A stretch of DNA of 64,000 nt from positions 1 to 64,000 of the forward strand of contig CAJXSL010000010.1 in the NCBI GenBank assembly GCA_913060875.1, given 5' to 3'. Below, in pieces: positions 16,884 through 25,063 of the stretch. Source of the DNA: an uncultured Desulfobacteraceae bacterium (lineage in GTDB: Bacteria > Desulfobacterota > Desulfobacteria > Desulfobacterales > UBA5852). A program made the position numbers and the translations under genes. Numbering within the stretch: position 1 is the first letter of the stretch; each line of letters begins with the position of its first letter. The notes beneath the pieces are model-generated. The model was not told the DNA's origin. It worked only from the letters and a program-made list of their open reading frames with translations, and did not search any database.

Positions 16884-17959
16884 TCCGCGGCCATGGCGGC
16901 AATATCTATGCTTTGGCCGCGGCCCTGGGCTGCCCGACCGATGCCATCACCGACATGAGCAGCAATGTCAATCCTTTTGGCCCGCCGCCCGGCCTTGTGG
17001 CGCATCTGCAAGACCACATGACGCGGATCCAGGCCCTGCCCGAGGTGGACGCCCATGGCGCCGTGGCCCTGTTTGCGGAGCGTTTCGGCATCCCGGAAGA
17101 CCAGATCCTGGCCGGCAACGGCACTACCCCGCTCATCTACAGCCTGCCCCGGGCTCTGGAAACCAGGCTGGCGTTGATCGTGGGGCCGACTTATGCGGAC
17201 TACCGGGACGGCTGCCGCCAGAACGGGGTGGACAGCGCCTGCTGGCTGACCCGCAAGGAGGATGACTTCAAACCGGACCTGGTCGCCATCGAGGATGTAC
17301 TGCAACCCTGTGACACGGTCTATATCTGCAACCCCAACAATCCCACCGGCTGCCTGGTGGAAGGGGAGGCCTTGCGGCGCCTGAGCCGGAAGTTTCCCGA
17401 CAAGACCTTTGTCGTGGACGAATCCTATCTGCCGTTCGTGCCGGAGCCGGATGAATGTTCCCTGATGGCCGAACGCCCGGCCAATGTCCTGGTGCTGCAC
17501 TCCATGTCCAAGATTTTTCGCATACCAGGCCTGCGCATCGGGTATATGGTCGGTGATCCCGGTCTTGTGGACCGCATGCGGCATTATGCCCTTCCCTGGA
17601 GCGTCAACAGCCTGGCCATGGAGGCGGTGCGATTCCTTTTACGACCCGATGAAGGGATCGACCGGTTTGTTGAGGCAACACGGTCCCGGCTGACCGAAGA
17701 GAAGACCTACATGACCCGGCGTCTGGCCGCCATTCCCGGTATCCGGCTGTACCCCAGCGTCACTGGTTTCTTTCTGATCCAGCTTCCCCGCCCGCATCGG
17801 TCGGAGGACATTTGCCGGGAGATGGCCCGGAACAAAATCCTGGTGCGCGACTGTGCCAATTTCAAGGGACTGTCGGATCGATTCATCCGGATTTCCCTGC
17901 AGGACCGCGAAATAAACCAACGCTGTGCCGAATTGCTGGAGAGTCTTTTGGCGACCTGA
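16880..17959 (+). CDS. cobD: L-threonine-O-3-phosphate decarboxylase (CobD type)
   Basis: PLP enzyme that makes (R)-1-aminopropan-2-ol O-phosphate, the linker of the nucleotide loop. Class I/II aminotransferase fold with SSNVNPFGPP at the N-terminus, CNPNNPTG near 153, DESYLPF, and the PLP lysine Lys211 in SMSKIFRIPGLRIGY. 359 residues. ATG 16880 overlaps the cobS stop. cbiB, whose product uses this linker, starts 7 bp downstream. A histidinol-phosphate aminotransferase role is the main alternative, but the setting argues against it. Confidence 0.92.
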   Translation: MIRGHGGNIYALAAALGCPTDAITDMSSNVNPFGPPPGLVAHLQDHMTRIQALPEVDAHGAVALFAERFGIPEDQILAGNGTTPLIYSLPRALETRLALIVGPTYADYRDGCRQNGVDSACWLTRKEDDFKPDLVAIEDVLQPCDTVYICNPNNPTGCLVEGEALRRLSRKFPDKTFVVDESYLPFVPEPDECSLMAERPANVLVLHSMSKIFRIPGLRIGYMVGDPGLVDRMRHYALPWSVNSLAMEAVRFLLRPDEGIDRFVEATRSRLTEEKTYMTRRLAAIPGIRLYPSVTGFFLIQLPRPHRSEDICREMARNKILVRDCANFKGLSDRFIRISLQDREINQRCAELLESLLAT

Positions 17960-17966
17960 GATTTCT

Positions 17967-18941
17967 ATGACCGAAGTCATTGCCATTATCCTGCCGTTGA
18001 CGGTTCTGCTGGGCTTTATCCTTGATCTGTTGATGGGCGACCCCTCTTTTTTGCCGCACCCGATCCGCTGGATGGGGCGGGCCATAACGGTCGGGGAGCC
18101 TTATTTCAGGGGATCGGAGTCCGGTCTGTTCCGGCGGGGGCTGGTGTTTGCGGTCGTTATGGTGGCGGGCACCTGGTGCCTGGCATTGATCCTCATCAAA
18201 GCGGCCTACGCCCTCACGCCCTGGTTGGGTGTTCTGTTGGAGATCGTTTTGATTTATTACTGTTTGGCCACCCGTTCTTTGCAGGATGCCGCCCTAGTGG
18301 TTGCGAAGGATCTTCATCGGGATGACCTGCCGGCGGCCCGCCGCAGTGTGGCCATGATCGTCGGAAGGGAAACCGATCGCCTGGACCGGGCGGGAGTCAG
18401 CCGGGCAGCCGTGGAAACCGTGGCGGAAAACCTGGTGGACGGGATTACGGCCCCGTTGTTTTACGCGGTCATCGGCGGGGCGCCCCTGGCCCTGGCTTAC
18501 AAGATGGTCAACACCCTGGATTCCATGATCGGCTACAAGAACGATCGCTACCGGGACTTCGGAAGGGCGGCGGCCCGCCTGGACGATGCGGCCAACTGGC
18601 TGCCGGCCCGTTTGACCGTGCCCCTGGTCGCCCTGGCCGCCGCCATGCTCAACGGGCGGTGGCGTCCGGCCCTGGCCCTGGCCTGGCGGGACGGAAGGAA
18701 GCACACCAGCCCGAACGCCGGCCTGTCGGAGGCCGCTTTCGCCGGCGCCCTGGCCCTTCGACTGGGCGGGCCCAACCGCTATCATGGGACACTGGTGGCC
18801 AAACCCTGGATCGGCGGGGAATTTGCATCGGCCCAGCCCGGCGATATCGGGAAAGCCTGTGACATGATGCTGCTCACGGCTGTTTGGGCCCTGTTGGCGT
18901 TTTGGGCGTTGCCTGTGTTGGCGCGCTTGATTTGGGGCTAA
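17967..18941 (+). CDS. cbiB: Adenosylcobinamide-phosphate synthase
   Basis: Attaches aminopropanol phosphate to adenosylcobyric acid; an integral membrane protein. 324 residues with several hydrophobic helices. Hallmarks are the N-terminal GDPSFLPHPIRWMG, the central SRAAVETVAENLVDG and APLFYA, and MVNTLDSMIGYKNDRY. The ATG at 17967 gives the standard N-terminus. It shares the linker step with cobD just upstream. Confidence 0.94.
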   Translation: MTEVIAIILPLTVLLGFILDLLMGDPSFLPHPIRWMGRAITVGEPYFRGSESGLFRRGLVFAVVMVAGTWCLALILIKAAYALTPWLGVLLEIVLIYYCLATRSLQDAALVVAKDLHRDDLPAARRSVAMIVGRETDRLDRAGVSRAAVETVAENLVDGITAPLFYAVIGGAPLALAYKMVNTLDSMIGYKNDRYRDFGRAAARLDDAANWLPARLTVPLVALAAAMLNGRWRPALALAWRDGRKHTSPNAGLSEAAFAGALALRLGGPNRYHGTLVAKPWIGGEFASAQPGDIGKACDMMLLTAVWALLAFWALPVLARLIWG

Positions 18942-19006
18942 ACCTGTCGGCTCTGGTGGAGACTCTGGAGAGTTTCTACCGATCCGTGATCCTTGATTTT
19001 ATTATG

Positions 19007-19032
19007 CCTTTTCTTTCCCGGGAAAGAAAAGG
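19007..19032. promoter_or_regulatory. Perfect 26-bp palindrome before cbiR
   Basis: A 13-bp arm CCTTTTCTTTCCC is followed at once by its exact complement. It ends within the AAGGAAG that could serve as ribosome binding site for the GTG at 19039, 22 bp before ATG 19054. It may be an operator, an attenuating hairpin or a stem hiding the ribosome binding site. There is no T-run after it on the plus strand. Confidence 0.5.
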
Positions 19033-19053
19033 AAGCATGTGGGGGATTTCGGC

Positions 19054-19869
19054 ATGACTTCTAAACTGCCCATGCTTCCGGATTCATGGAAGAAGCGCTA
19101 CCCCTTCCGAACGGGGACGACATCGTTTATCTACCCGGCCGGCTATACCGACAATGTCGCCCGCTTGGGGCCCTTCCTGGATGAGATCGAACTCCTGATG
19201 TTCGAAAGTCAGCCGGACAGCCGGCCGAAGGATAAATTGATCCGTGACCTCGCCCGGCTGGGGGAGGAGCATGCGATCACCTACAACATTCACCTGCCCA
19301 CCGACCTCGCCCTGACCCACCCTGAGCGTCCTGTCCGTGACCGGGCCGACCGGATCATGCGGGACTTCATCCTCAGGCTGGCACCGCTAAACCCCTCCGT
19401 GTATGTTCTGCATCTCGAACCACCGGAAAATGTTCACGCTGCCAGGCCGCTGGGGGACTGGCAGCAGCTGGCCGCCGATTGTTTGGAAAACCTGATGCAA
19501 ACCGGAATTTCAGGACGGCGGCTGGCCCTGGAGAATCTTTTCTTTCCCTTCGATTGGCTGGATTCCCTCATCGAAGCCTTTGATCTCAGCGTTTGCTTGG
19601 ACATCGGGCATTTAGCCTTGCAGAACGGTGACCTGGAAGCATTCCTGGCAACATACGGAAAACGCATTGCCATCGGCCATTTGCATGGTCTCAGGGGCGA
19701 TCAGGACCACGTTGCCCTTTCCGGTTTGCCGGTGGAATACCGGCGCCTGCTGGCCGCATGGCTACGGGAATTCACCGGTACGGTGTCCCTGGAGGTATTC
19801 GCTTACGAACCGCTGCTGGCATCCCTGGCGTGCTTGGATGAGATGATGGGGGGGGCAGGGGTAGGTTGA
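19054..19869 (+). CDS. cbiR: Probable cobamide-remodelling phosphodiesterase CbiR
   Basis: Predicted to cut the phosphoester bond of the nucleotide loop of cobamides so that the lower ligand can be exchanged. It belongs to the AP-endonuclease-2/xylose-isomerase-like TIM-barrel family: FRTGTTSFIYPAGY at the N-terminus, IELLMFE, THPERP, ALENLFFPFDW, CLDIGHLALQ and IGHLHG, the His/Glu/Asp-rich strand ends expected of a metal site. 271 residues. Assignment to CbiR rests on this N-terminal pattern and its place at the end of a cobamide cluster beside cbiB, cobS and cobU. A GTG at 19039 is an alternative start. Other sugar-isomerase-like functions are possible but less likely. Confidence 0.8.
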   Translation: MTSKLPMLPDSWKKRYPFRTGTTSFIYPAGYTDNVARLGPFLDEIELLMFESQPDSRPKDKLIRDLARLGEEHAITYNIHLPTDLALTHPERPVRDRADRIMRDFILRLAPLNPSVYVLHLEPPENVHAARPLGDWQQLAADCLENLMQTGISGRRLALENLFFPFDWLDSLIEAFDLSVCLDIGHLALQNGDLEAFLATYGKRIAIGHLHGLRGDQDHVALSGLPVEYRRLLAAWLREFTGTVSLEVFAYEPLLASLACLDEMMGGAGVG

Positions 19870-19876
19870 AGCTGCT

Positions 19877-20458
19877 TCACTTGCCTTCCACCCGGGCGGT
19901 CAGATAGCGGGCGACATCGTCTTCGGCTACGGTTTCGACCCCCAGCATGGTTTGGACGTTCAGGCCGTCGATGGTGGTGATCATCAAGTGGGCCAGGGTT
20001 TCCCGGTCCGGGTGGTCCGGCATGAGGCGTTCGATGGCTTCAAGGGCCCGGGCATACCAGTAGGCATAGATTTCCTGGTAGCGGGTTTTTATCTCGTCGT
20101 TGCCGTTCATGGCCTGGCAGACAAGATTGAGGTGCAGACGCATGCGGATGTGGTTTTCTTTGTGTTTGCGGAAAAGGAGGCGGATCAGATCTTCCGGATC
20201 GGATTGGGGGCCGCCTGTCTCGATTAAATCAAAAATAAAATCCGTGATATCATGAACGTGTTTTTCGGCGATGTCGAAAATAAGCGCTTCTTTGGTGGCG
20301 TAATAATAATAGAGCGTGCCCTTGCTGATCCCGGCGGCCCGGGCAATGGACGTGAGACTGAGATCCTCCAGCCCCCCTTGGACAAAGAGGCGGCTGGCCG
20401 CTTCAATGATCTTTGCTTTCCGATTCGATTGCCGTTTCAGGCGTTTACGGGTGTCCAT
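19877..20458 (-). CDS. TetR-family transcriptional regulator
   Basis: 193 residues. N-terminal helix-turn-helix at about 17-63 (AASRLFVQGGLEDLSL ... ISKGTLYYYYATKEAL), with a helical ligand-binding domain after it. Transcribed away from the aldehyde oxidoreductase operon, with 369 bp between, so the likely target is that operon and itself. Its 3' end meets cbiR with only 7 bp between. Ligand unknown. Confidence 0.9.
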   Translation of the reverse strand: MDTRKRLKRQSNRKAKIIEAASRLFVQGGLEDLSLTSIARAAGISKGTLYYYYATKEALIFDIAEKHVHDITDFIFDLIETGGPQSDPEDLIRLLFRKHKENHIRMRLHLNLVCQAMNGNDEIKTRYQEIYAYWYARALEAIERLMPDHPDRETLAHLMITTIDGLNVQTMLGVETVAEDDVARYLTARVEGK

Positions 20459-20827
20459 GGCTTTTTCCGGTGCTTGGTCAGCAATGCTCGTCGAAACTGG
20501 AAATTTTTTTAGGTAACCTGCATTATCATGGGGCGCTTTAGGGCGAGCGCCCCGGATTCAAAAGAAACGCGTCAGGCGAACCCCAAAATGCCGGCCCGGG
20601 CGGTGGCCGTGGCACCCTGGAGCGTATTCGTGTACGATATGTTAATTTAACAATAAATACAATGATATTTTATCGGCCAAGCGGCTGAAAAATATTATTG
20701 ACAATACCCTTTGGGTGTGTCAACAAATCCTGAATAAAGTTCATTAGGGCGGTCCGTTGATTCAGGCCGATACGGCTGACTACACGGCAATTCCATTGGA
20801 TCCCATTCAGATGTCAGGAGGGGTAGC
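20459..20827. other. Divergent intergenic region between tetR and the AOR operon
   Basis: No gene is seen in 369 bp. It holds a GC hairpin at 20530-20553 (GGGGCGCT paired with AGCGCCCC) near the tetR side and an inverted repeat at 20698-20723 near the AOR side. TCAGGAGGGG lies just before the AOR start. No promoter could be set with confidence. Confidence 0.5.
20698..20723. promoter_or_regulatory. Candidate operator upstream of the AOR operon
   Basis: TTGACA and TGTCAA bound an inverted repeat with inner ACCC/GGGT arms around TTT, 105 bp before the AOR start. Size and symmetry suit a TetR-family dimer. The link to the divergent tetR gene is inference. Confidence 0.4.
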
Positions 20828-22810
20828 ATGGACAGAGGCTACACGGGCACGATTCTAAAGGTCGATCTCACTACCGGTGACATTCAGGAGGAGGTCATTC
20901 CTGATTGGGTGTACGAGCGCTTTCTGGCCGGCATGGGCCTTGGTGCCTATGTCCTGCACCGGGATATCCCGGCCGGGGCTGATCCGCTCGGGCCTGACAA
21001 CATGTTGGGCTTTGTAGCCGGGATCCTGACGGGTACCGGGAGCCTGTTTACCGGCCGCTGGACCGTGGTGGGCAAGTCCCCCCTGACCGGTGGCTGGGGC
21101 GATGCCAATTGCGGCGGAATGCTGGCCCCGGCCATCAAACGCTGCGGCTATGATGGTATTTTTATCCGCGGGTGCAGCGACACACCCGTCTATCTGGAGA
21201 TCAAAAACGGCAAAGCGTCCATCTGCCCGGCGGGGGACCTGTGGGGTCAGGATGCGGTGGAAGCCGAAGCCCTCCTGACCGAGCGCTGCCGTAAAAAGAA
21301 AATGCCCCGGGTGGCCTGCATCGGTCCGGCCGGTGAGAACCTGTCGCTCATATCGGGCATCTGTACCGACCGGGGCCGGATTGCCGCCCGATCCGGTCTG
21401 GGGGCGGTCATGGGTTCCAAGAAGCTCAAGGCCATCGTTCTGTCGGGAACCCGCAAAATCAAACCCCATGACCGCGATGCCGTGCATCGCCTGAGCCGCA
21501 AATGCAACCGTTGGGCCAGCTTCCAGATTCCCTTTGTGTCCGGGGGAATGCTGGGAAAAATCGGTACGCTCATGCGCATGCTACCGACCCAGATGGCCAT
21601 GGACGGCCTTATGTTCAAGCTCATGCTCAACAAATGGGGCACCACCTCCATGAACCAGATGTCGGTGGAAATGGGGGACTCACCCATCAAGAACTGGAAG
21701 GGCACCAACCGGGATTTCGATGCCAAACGCTCCCAGACGGTCAATCCGGATATTTTCCGCCAGTGTGAAGTCGTCAAATACCACTGTTATTCCTGTCCTG
21801 TCGGGTGCGGCGGCATTTGCACCACCAACGGCCGGTTCAGCGAAACCCACAAACCCGAATATGAAACGGTGCTGGCCCTGGGCGGCCTGTGCCTCAACGA
21901 GGATGCCGACAGCATTTTTTATCTGAACGAACTGTTGAACCGGGCCGGCATGGATTCCATTTCCGCCGGCGGAACAGTGGCCTTTGCCATCGAATGTTTT
22001 GAAAAGGGGTTGATCACCACCGCCGACACCGATGGATTGGAACTGACCTGGGGCAATACTGAAGCCATTGTGGTCCTGATTGAAAAAATGGTGCAGCGGG
22101 AGGGTATCGGCGATTTGCTGGCGGACGGCACCAAAGTCGCAGCAGACAAAATCGGTCGTGATGCCCACCATTACGCCATCCACGCCGGGGGGCAGGAACT
22201 GCCCATGCACGACGGGCGCTGCGACCCGGGATTTGCCGTGCACTATGCGGTGGAACCCAGTCCGGGCAAACATACGGTGGGCGCCCAGCTCTACTACGAG
22301 ATGTATCGCCTGTGGAAAAAAATCCCCGGCCTGCCCAAGCCGGATATGCTTTATTTCAAGGGCCGTAAATATGTGGCGGACGAATCCAAAGCCATCTGCA
22401 GCGCCGCTTGCAGCAAATACGTGAACGTGTTGAACGGCGCCGGGGCATGTGTTTTCGGCGCTTTCCTGGGCGCGGACCGGATCCCCATGTTCGACTGGCT
22501 CAACGCCGCCACAGGTTGGAAAAAAAGCCCGGAGGACTACATGGCCATCGGCGAGGCGGTCCAGACACTGCGCCAGGCGTTCAACATCAAACACGGGCGG
22601 GATCCGCGCCGGAATATCCCCGCTCCCCGCACCACCGGCCAGCCAGCTCTTTCAACCGGTGCCAACAAGGGCCGTTGCGTCGACATCCAAAAAATGATCC
22701 ACGACTACTGGCAGCAGTTTGGCTGGGATACCACCAGCGGCAAACCTGATCCCGAAGTCATCGGCCCGCTTGTTCAAGCGCCGATCACGGTGGTTGGCGA
22801 ACGCAATTGA
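20828..22810 (+). CDS. aor: Tungsten-type aldehyde:ferredoxin oxidoreductase
   Basis: Oxidises aldehydes to carboxylates with ferredoxin as acceptor (or the reverse), using a bis-pterin tungsten or molybdenum centre and one [4Fe-4S] cluster. 660 residues. The N-terminal domain has LTGTGSLFTGRWTVVGKSP and WGDANCGG. The cluster ligands are CYSCPVGC at about 320-327 and a late Cys near 540 (AGACVFG). GGQELPMHDGR lies in the cofactor region. GGAGGGG precedes the ATG. The ferredoxin gene just downstream is the obvious partner. The operon also holds iron-ADH genes, so the set could link alcohol, aldehyde and acid. Confidence 0.93.
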   Translation: MDRGYTGTILKVDLTTGDIQEEVIPDWVYERFLAGMGLGAYVLHRDIPAGADPLGPDNMLGFVAGILTGTGSLFTGRWTVVGKSPLTGGWGDANCGGMLAPAIKRCGYDGIFIRGCSDTPVYLEIKNGKASICPAGDLWGQDAVEAEALLTERCRKKKMPRVACIGPAGENLSLISGICTDRGRIAARSGLGAVMGSKKLKAIVLSGTRKIKPHDRDAVHRLSRKCNRWASFQIPFVSGGMLGKIGTLMRMLPTQMAMDGLMFKLMLNKWGTTSMNQMSVEMGDSPIKNWKGTNRDFDAKRSQTVNPDIFRQCEVVKYHCYSCPVGCGGICTTNGRFSETHKPEYETVLALGGLCLNEDADSIFYLNELLNRAGMDSISAGGTVAFAIECFEKGLITTADTDGLELTWGNTEAIVVLIEKMVQREGIGDLLADGTKVAADKIGRDAHHYAIHAGGQELPMHDGRCDPGFAVHYAVEPSPGKHTVGAQLYYEMYRLWKKIPGLPKPDMLYFKGRKYVADESKAICSAACSKYVNVLNGAGACVFGAFLGADRIPMFDWLNAATGWKKSPEDYMAIGEAVQTLRQAFNIKHGRDPRRNIPAPRTTGQPALSTGANKGRCVDIQKMIHDYWQQFGWDTTSGKPDPEVIGPLVQAPITVVGERN

Positions 22811-22924
22811 TGGCTATTGAAACGATGGACAATTTTAGCCCCCGTGCGTTAATACCGACTTGATAAAAAAAGATACGATATCCGCATGCCAATATTTACG
22901 CGGTCCGAAAAGAGAGGAAGCCCA

Positions 22925-23149
22925 ATGAAGACGGACGCCCGCCCCATTCCGGCATTCAAACGCAAGAAATGCATGGCCTGTAAAATCTGTGTGGATGACT
23001 GTCCTGTCAGTTGCATCGGCGTCGCGCCAAGCGGATCCGCCAAAGATCCCCATGGCTATCCCTTTCTTGAAGATGAAACCCGGTGTATCCATTGCGGGCA
23101 GTGTGCCGACAATTGTCCGGTGGAAGCCATTCGAATGGTGGCGGCTTGA
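22925..23149 (+). CDS. 2[4Fe-4S] ferredoxin
   Basis: 74 residues from the ATG at 22925, preceded by AGAGGAAG. Two cluster motifs are seen: CMACKICVDDCP and CIHCGQCADNCP, separated by a 20-25 residue spacer. Located 114 bp after the AOR gene, it is the likely electron partner of that enzyme. Confidence 0.92.
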   Translation: MKTDARPIPAFKRKKCMACKICVDDCPVSCIGVAPSGSAKDPHGYPFLEDETRCIHCGQCADNCPVEAIRMVAA

Positions 23150-23212
23150 CGACCGGCGCCATCCGCGCGCTGCATGGGGTCCAAACCGACTGAAAAGGAA
23201 ACAGGGGTTGCC

Positions 23213-23746
23213 ATGGAATTGATTTATAGTGAAAAAAGATCCGGGAAAAGTTATCTGAAGCAAAGCTATATATGCGTTCTCCTGTGGTTCATGGGACGGG
23301 CCGTCCAGGCGGCTTCCCGCGTTGATGACCGTGTGCGGAAGGAATTCAAGGACTTGCCGGAAAATTTCACCTTTGCCCTGGGCGTCATGCCGGCAGGCCC
23401 GCATTTAGTGGTCCGGAGAACGGCTGAAGGCACCGCCCGCTACCTGGGGCATCGCATCACGCCCCAACCGGTGGATCTGAAGATGGAATTCAAGCATCTG
23501 GACGCCGGCTTTCTGACGTTCACCTTTCGTGAAAATACCCCTGTGGCCACCGCCCGCGACCGACTTGTGGTGGACGGGGAGGTGGGCTATGCTTGCGCGG
23601 TGGTACGTATTCTCGATGCCGTGCAAATTTATCTGTTGCCCAAATTCATTGCCCGGCTGGCGGTCAAACGCTATCCCCGATGGCCCCTCGGGCAAAAATT
23701 GCTCCATCGTACGCGAATTTACTGGCGGACGATCCTGGGGTATTGA
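23213..23746 (+). CDS. Conserved hypothetical protein, possible SCP-2-like fold
   Basis: 177 residues from ATG 23213. No enzymatic motif is visible. The middle (about 60-140) alternates beta strands and helices with a hydrophobic, ligand-pocket look and reminded me of sterol-carrier-protein-2-like domains; this is a weak impression from reading. The C-terminal part is basic (KRYPRW, RTRIYWRT). It sits between the ferredoxin and the iron-ADH genes, so a role in handling a hydrophobic aldehyde or alcohol is possible but speculative. Confidence 0.5.
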   Translation: MELIYSEKRSGKSYLKQSYICVLLWFMGRAVQAASRVDDRVRKEFKDLPENFTFALGVMPAGPHLVVRRTAEGTARYLGHRITPQPVDLKMEFKHLDAGFLTFTFRENTPVATARDRLVVDGEVGYACAVVRILDAVQIYLLPKFIARLAVKRYPRWPLGQKLLHRTRIYWRTILGY

Positions 23747-23856
23747 TCCTGCCCGCGCTTTGGCAGGCGCGGCCGTATATCTTGCCGCTCTTTGGTCGAC
23801 AACCACCGATGCTCATGATTTGATGACCTAACACAAACGACGACGGAAACTTAACC

Positions 23857-25029
23857 ATGCCCTTACCCACCTGTTTTGAATTCGAATGCCCGGTCAAGAC
23901 CCATTGTGGTGATCGGGCCCTGGAAAACATCGCATTCGAGATGCGTGCCATGAATGCCGTCAAACCATTGATTATCGGTGATGAACCGGCAGCGCAGGAA
24001 AAGCGGCTCGTACCCGTACTCAATGCCTTCAAAAACGCTGAAATGACACTGGGGGTTGTGGAGGCGATTCCTGTTGAAGATCCGGCAAGCGTTGCCGCGC
24101 AGCTCGCGGCTATCTACCGGGACAAGGACTGCGATGCCATTGTGGCCGTCGGCCAGGGGCCTTTCATCGACATGGCCAAATGGCTGAATCTGATGGTCTC
24201 CACCGGTGAGGAAAATCCGGATGCATTTATCGAAGGAAAGGGGATCCCACGGTCCCTCCGTCCCTTGGCCGTTATCCCGTCGGCCACGGCCGATGGCCTG
24301 GAGCTCTCGGGCTATGTCCGCCTCCAGGGAAAAACCCTCCGGTCGGTCAACCTCATGCCACCGCTTCTTTTTCTTGATCCCCGGTCAGTCGGCCAACCCG
24401 GCGATGTCGCTCTGGCGGAGACGGGTTTGACCGCGCTGACCCTTGCCCTGGAGGCCATGTTTACGGCCGATGCCAACCCCATGGACGTCGTATACGCCCG
24501 TACCGCCGCCAAACTGGCCGCCATGGGCCTGAACGGCCTGGCGGGAGACTCGGAAATTGGAGGGCCGCTGTCCCTGACAGTTGCCCATGCGGCGGCCCTG
24601 GCCGGTTGCACGCTCGGAGCTGGCCCGCAGCCGCTGGCCTTTAAGCTTGGATGGGCAGTGGCGGAAACGGGTAAGATTTCCGCGGCCCAGGCAATGGGGG
24701 TCATGCTTTCCTACGTGCTGGAGCACCGTTTGGCCGCGAATGAAATGCCGGCTGACATGCTCCTCGAGTTGCTGGACAGCGCGGGCCGCTATGCCCGCAC
24801 CCCGGAGGGCCAACGCGGCGCCGCGGGTCTTCAGCTCTTGCGCGATTTGTTGAACCGCCTTTTCGAGACCACGGATGGAAAGATCCGGCGAACCCTCAGT
24901 GACAGCGGATTGAGCCTGCAGGACGTCACGGAGGCAACGGAAGGGATTAGCGCTCAGGGGAAGGGCAATGCATCGGGCGGTCAGGAGACCATCATCACCT
25001 GTGCCTGGGAAGGTCGCCCCATTCGATAA
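23857..25029 (+). CDS. Degenerate iron-ADH-family protein, probably non-catalytic
   Basis: 390 residues with the overall layout of group III iron-dependent alcohol dehydrogenases but key residues changed. The nucleotide motif GGGSxxD is GQGPFID (99-105). TTAGTGSE is SATADGLE (142-149). Of the four metal ligands in the intact neighbour, Asp199 corresponds to Thr192, His203 to Leu196 and His282 to Gln258; only His268 is kept (His244). The frame is intact, so it appears to be maintained. A regulatory or scaffold partner of the next gene product, or a changed chemistry, are the options. Confidence 0.75.
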   Translation: MPLPTCFEFECPVKTHCGDRALENIAFEMRAMNAVKPLIIGDEPAAQEKRLVPVLNAFKNAEMTLGVVEAIPVEDPASVAAQLAAIYRDKDCDAIVAVGQGPFIDMAKWLNLMVSTGEENPDAFIEGKGIPRSLRPLAVIPSATADGLELSGYVRLQGKTLRSVNLMPPLLFLDPRSVGQPGDVALAETGLTALTLALEAMFTADANPMDVVYARTAAKLAAMGLNGLAGDSEIGGPLSLTVAHAAALAGCTLGAGPQPLAFKLGWAVAETGKISAAQAMGVMLSYVLEHRLAANEMPADMLLELLDSAGRYARTPEGQRGAAGLQLLRDLLNRLFETTDGKIRRTLSDSGLSLQDVTEATEGISAQGKGNASGGQETIITCAWEGRPIR

Positions 25030-25063
25030 TCGGTCGTCATCATTGCAAGGAGTGCTATTCACG

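Noticed and set aside
20698-20703. TTGACA upstream of AOR as a -35 box.
   Set aside because: No acceptable -10 element at 15-19 bases; the sequence is better explained as one arm of an inverted repeat.
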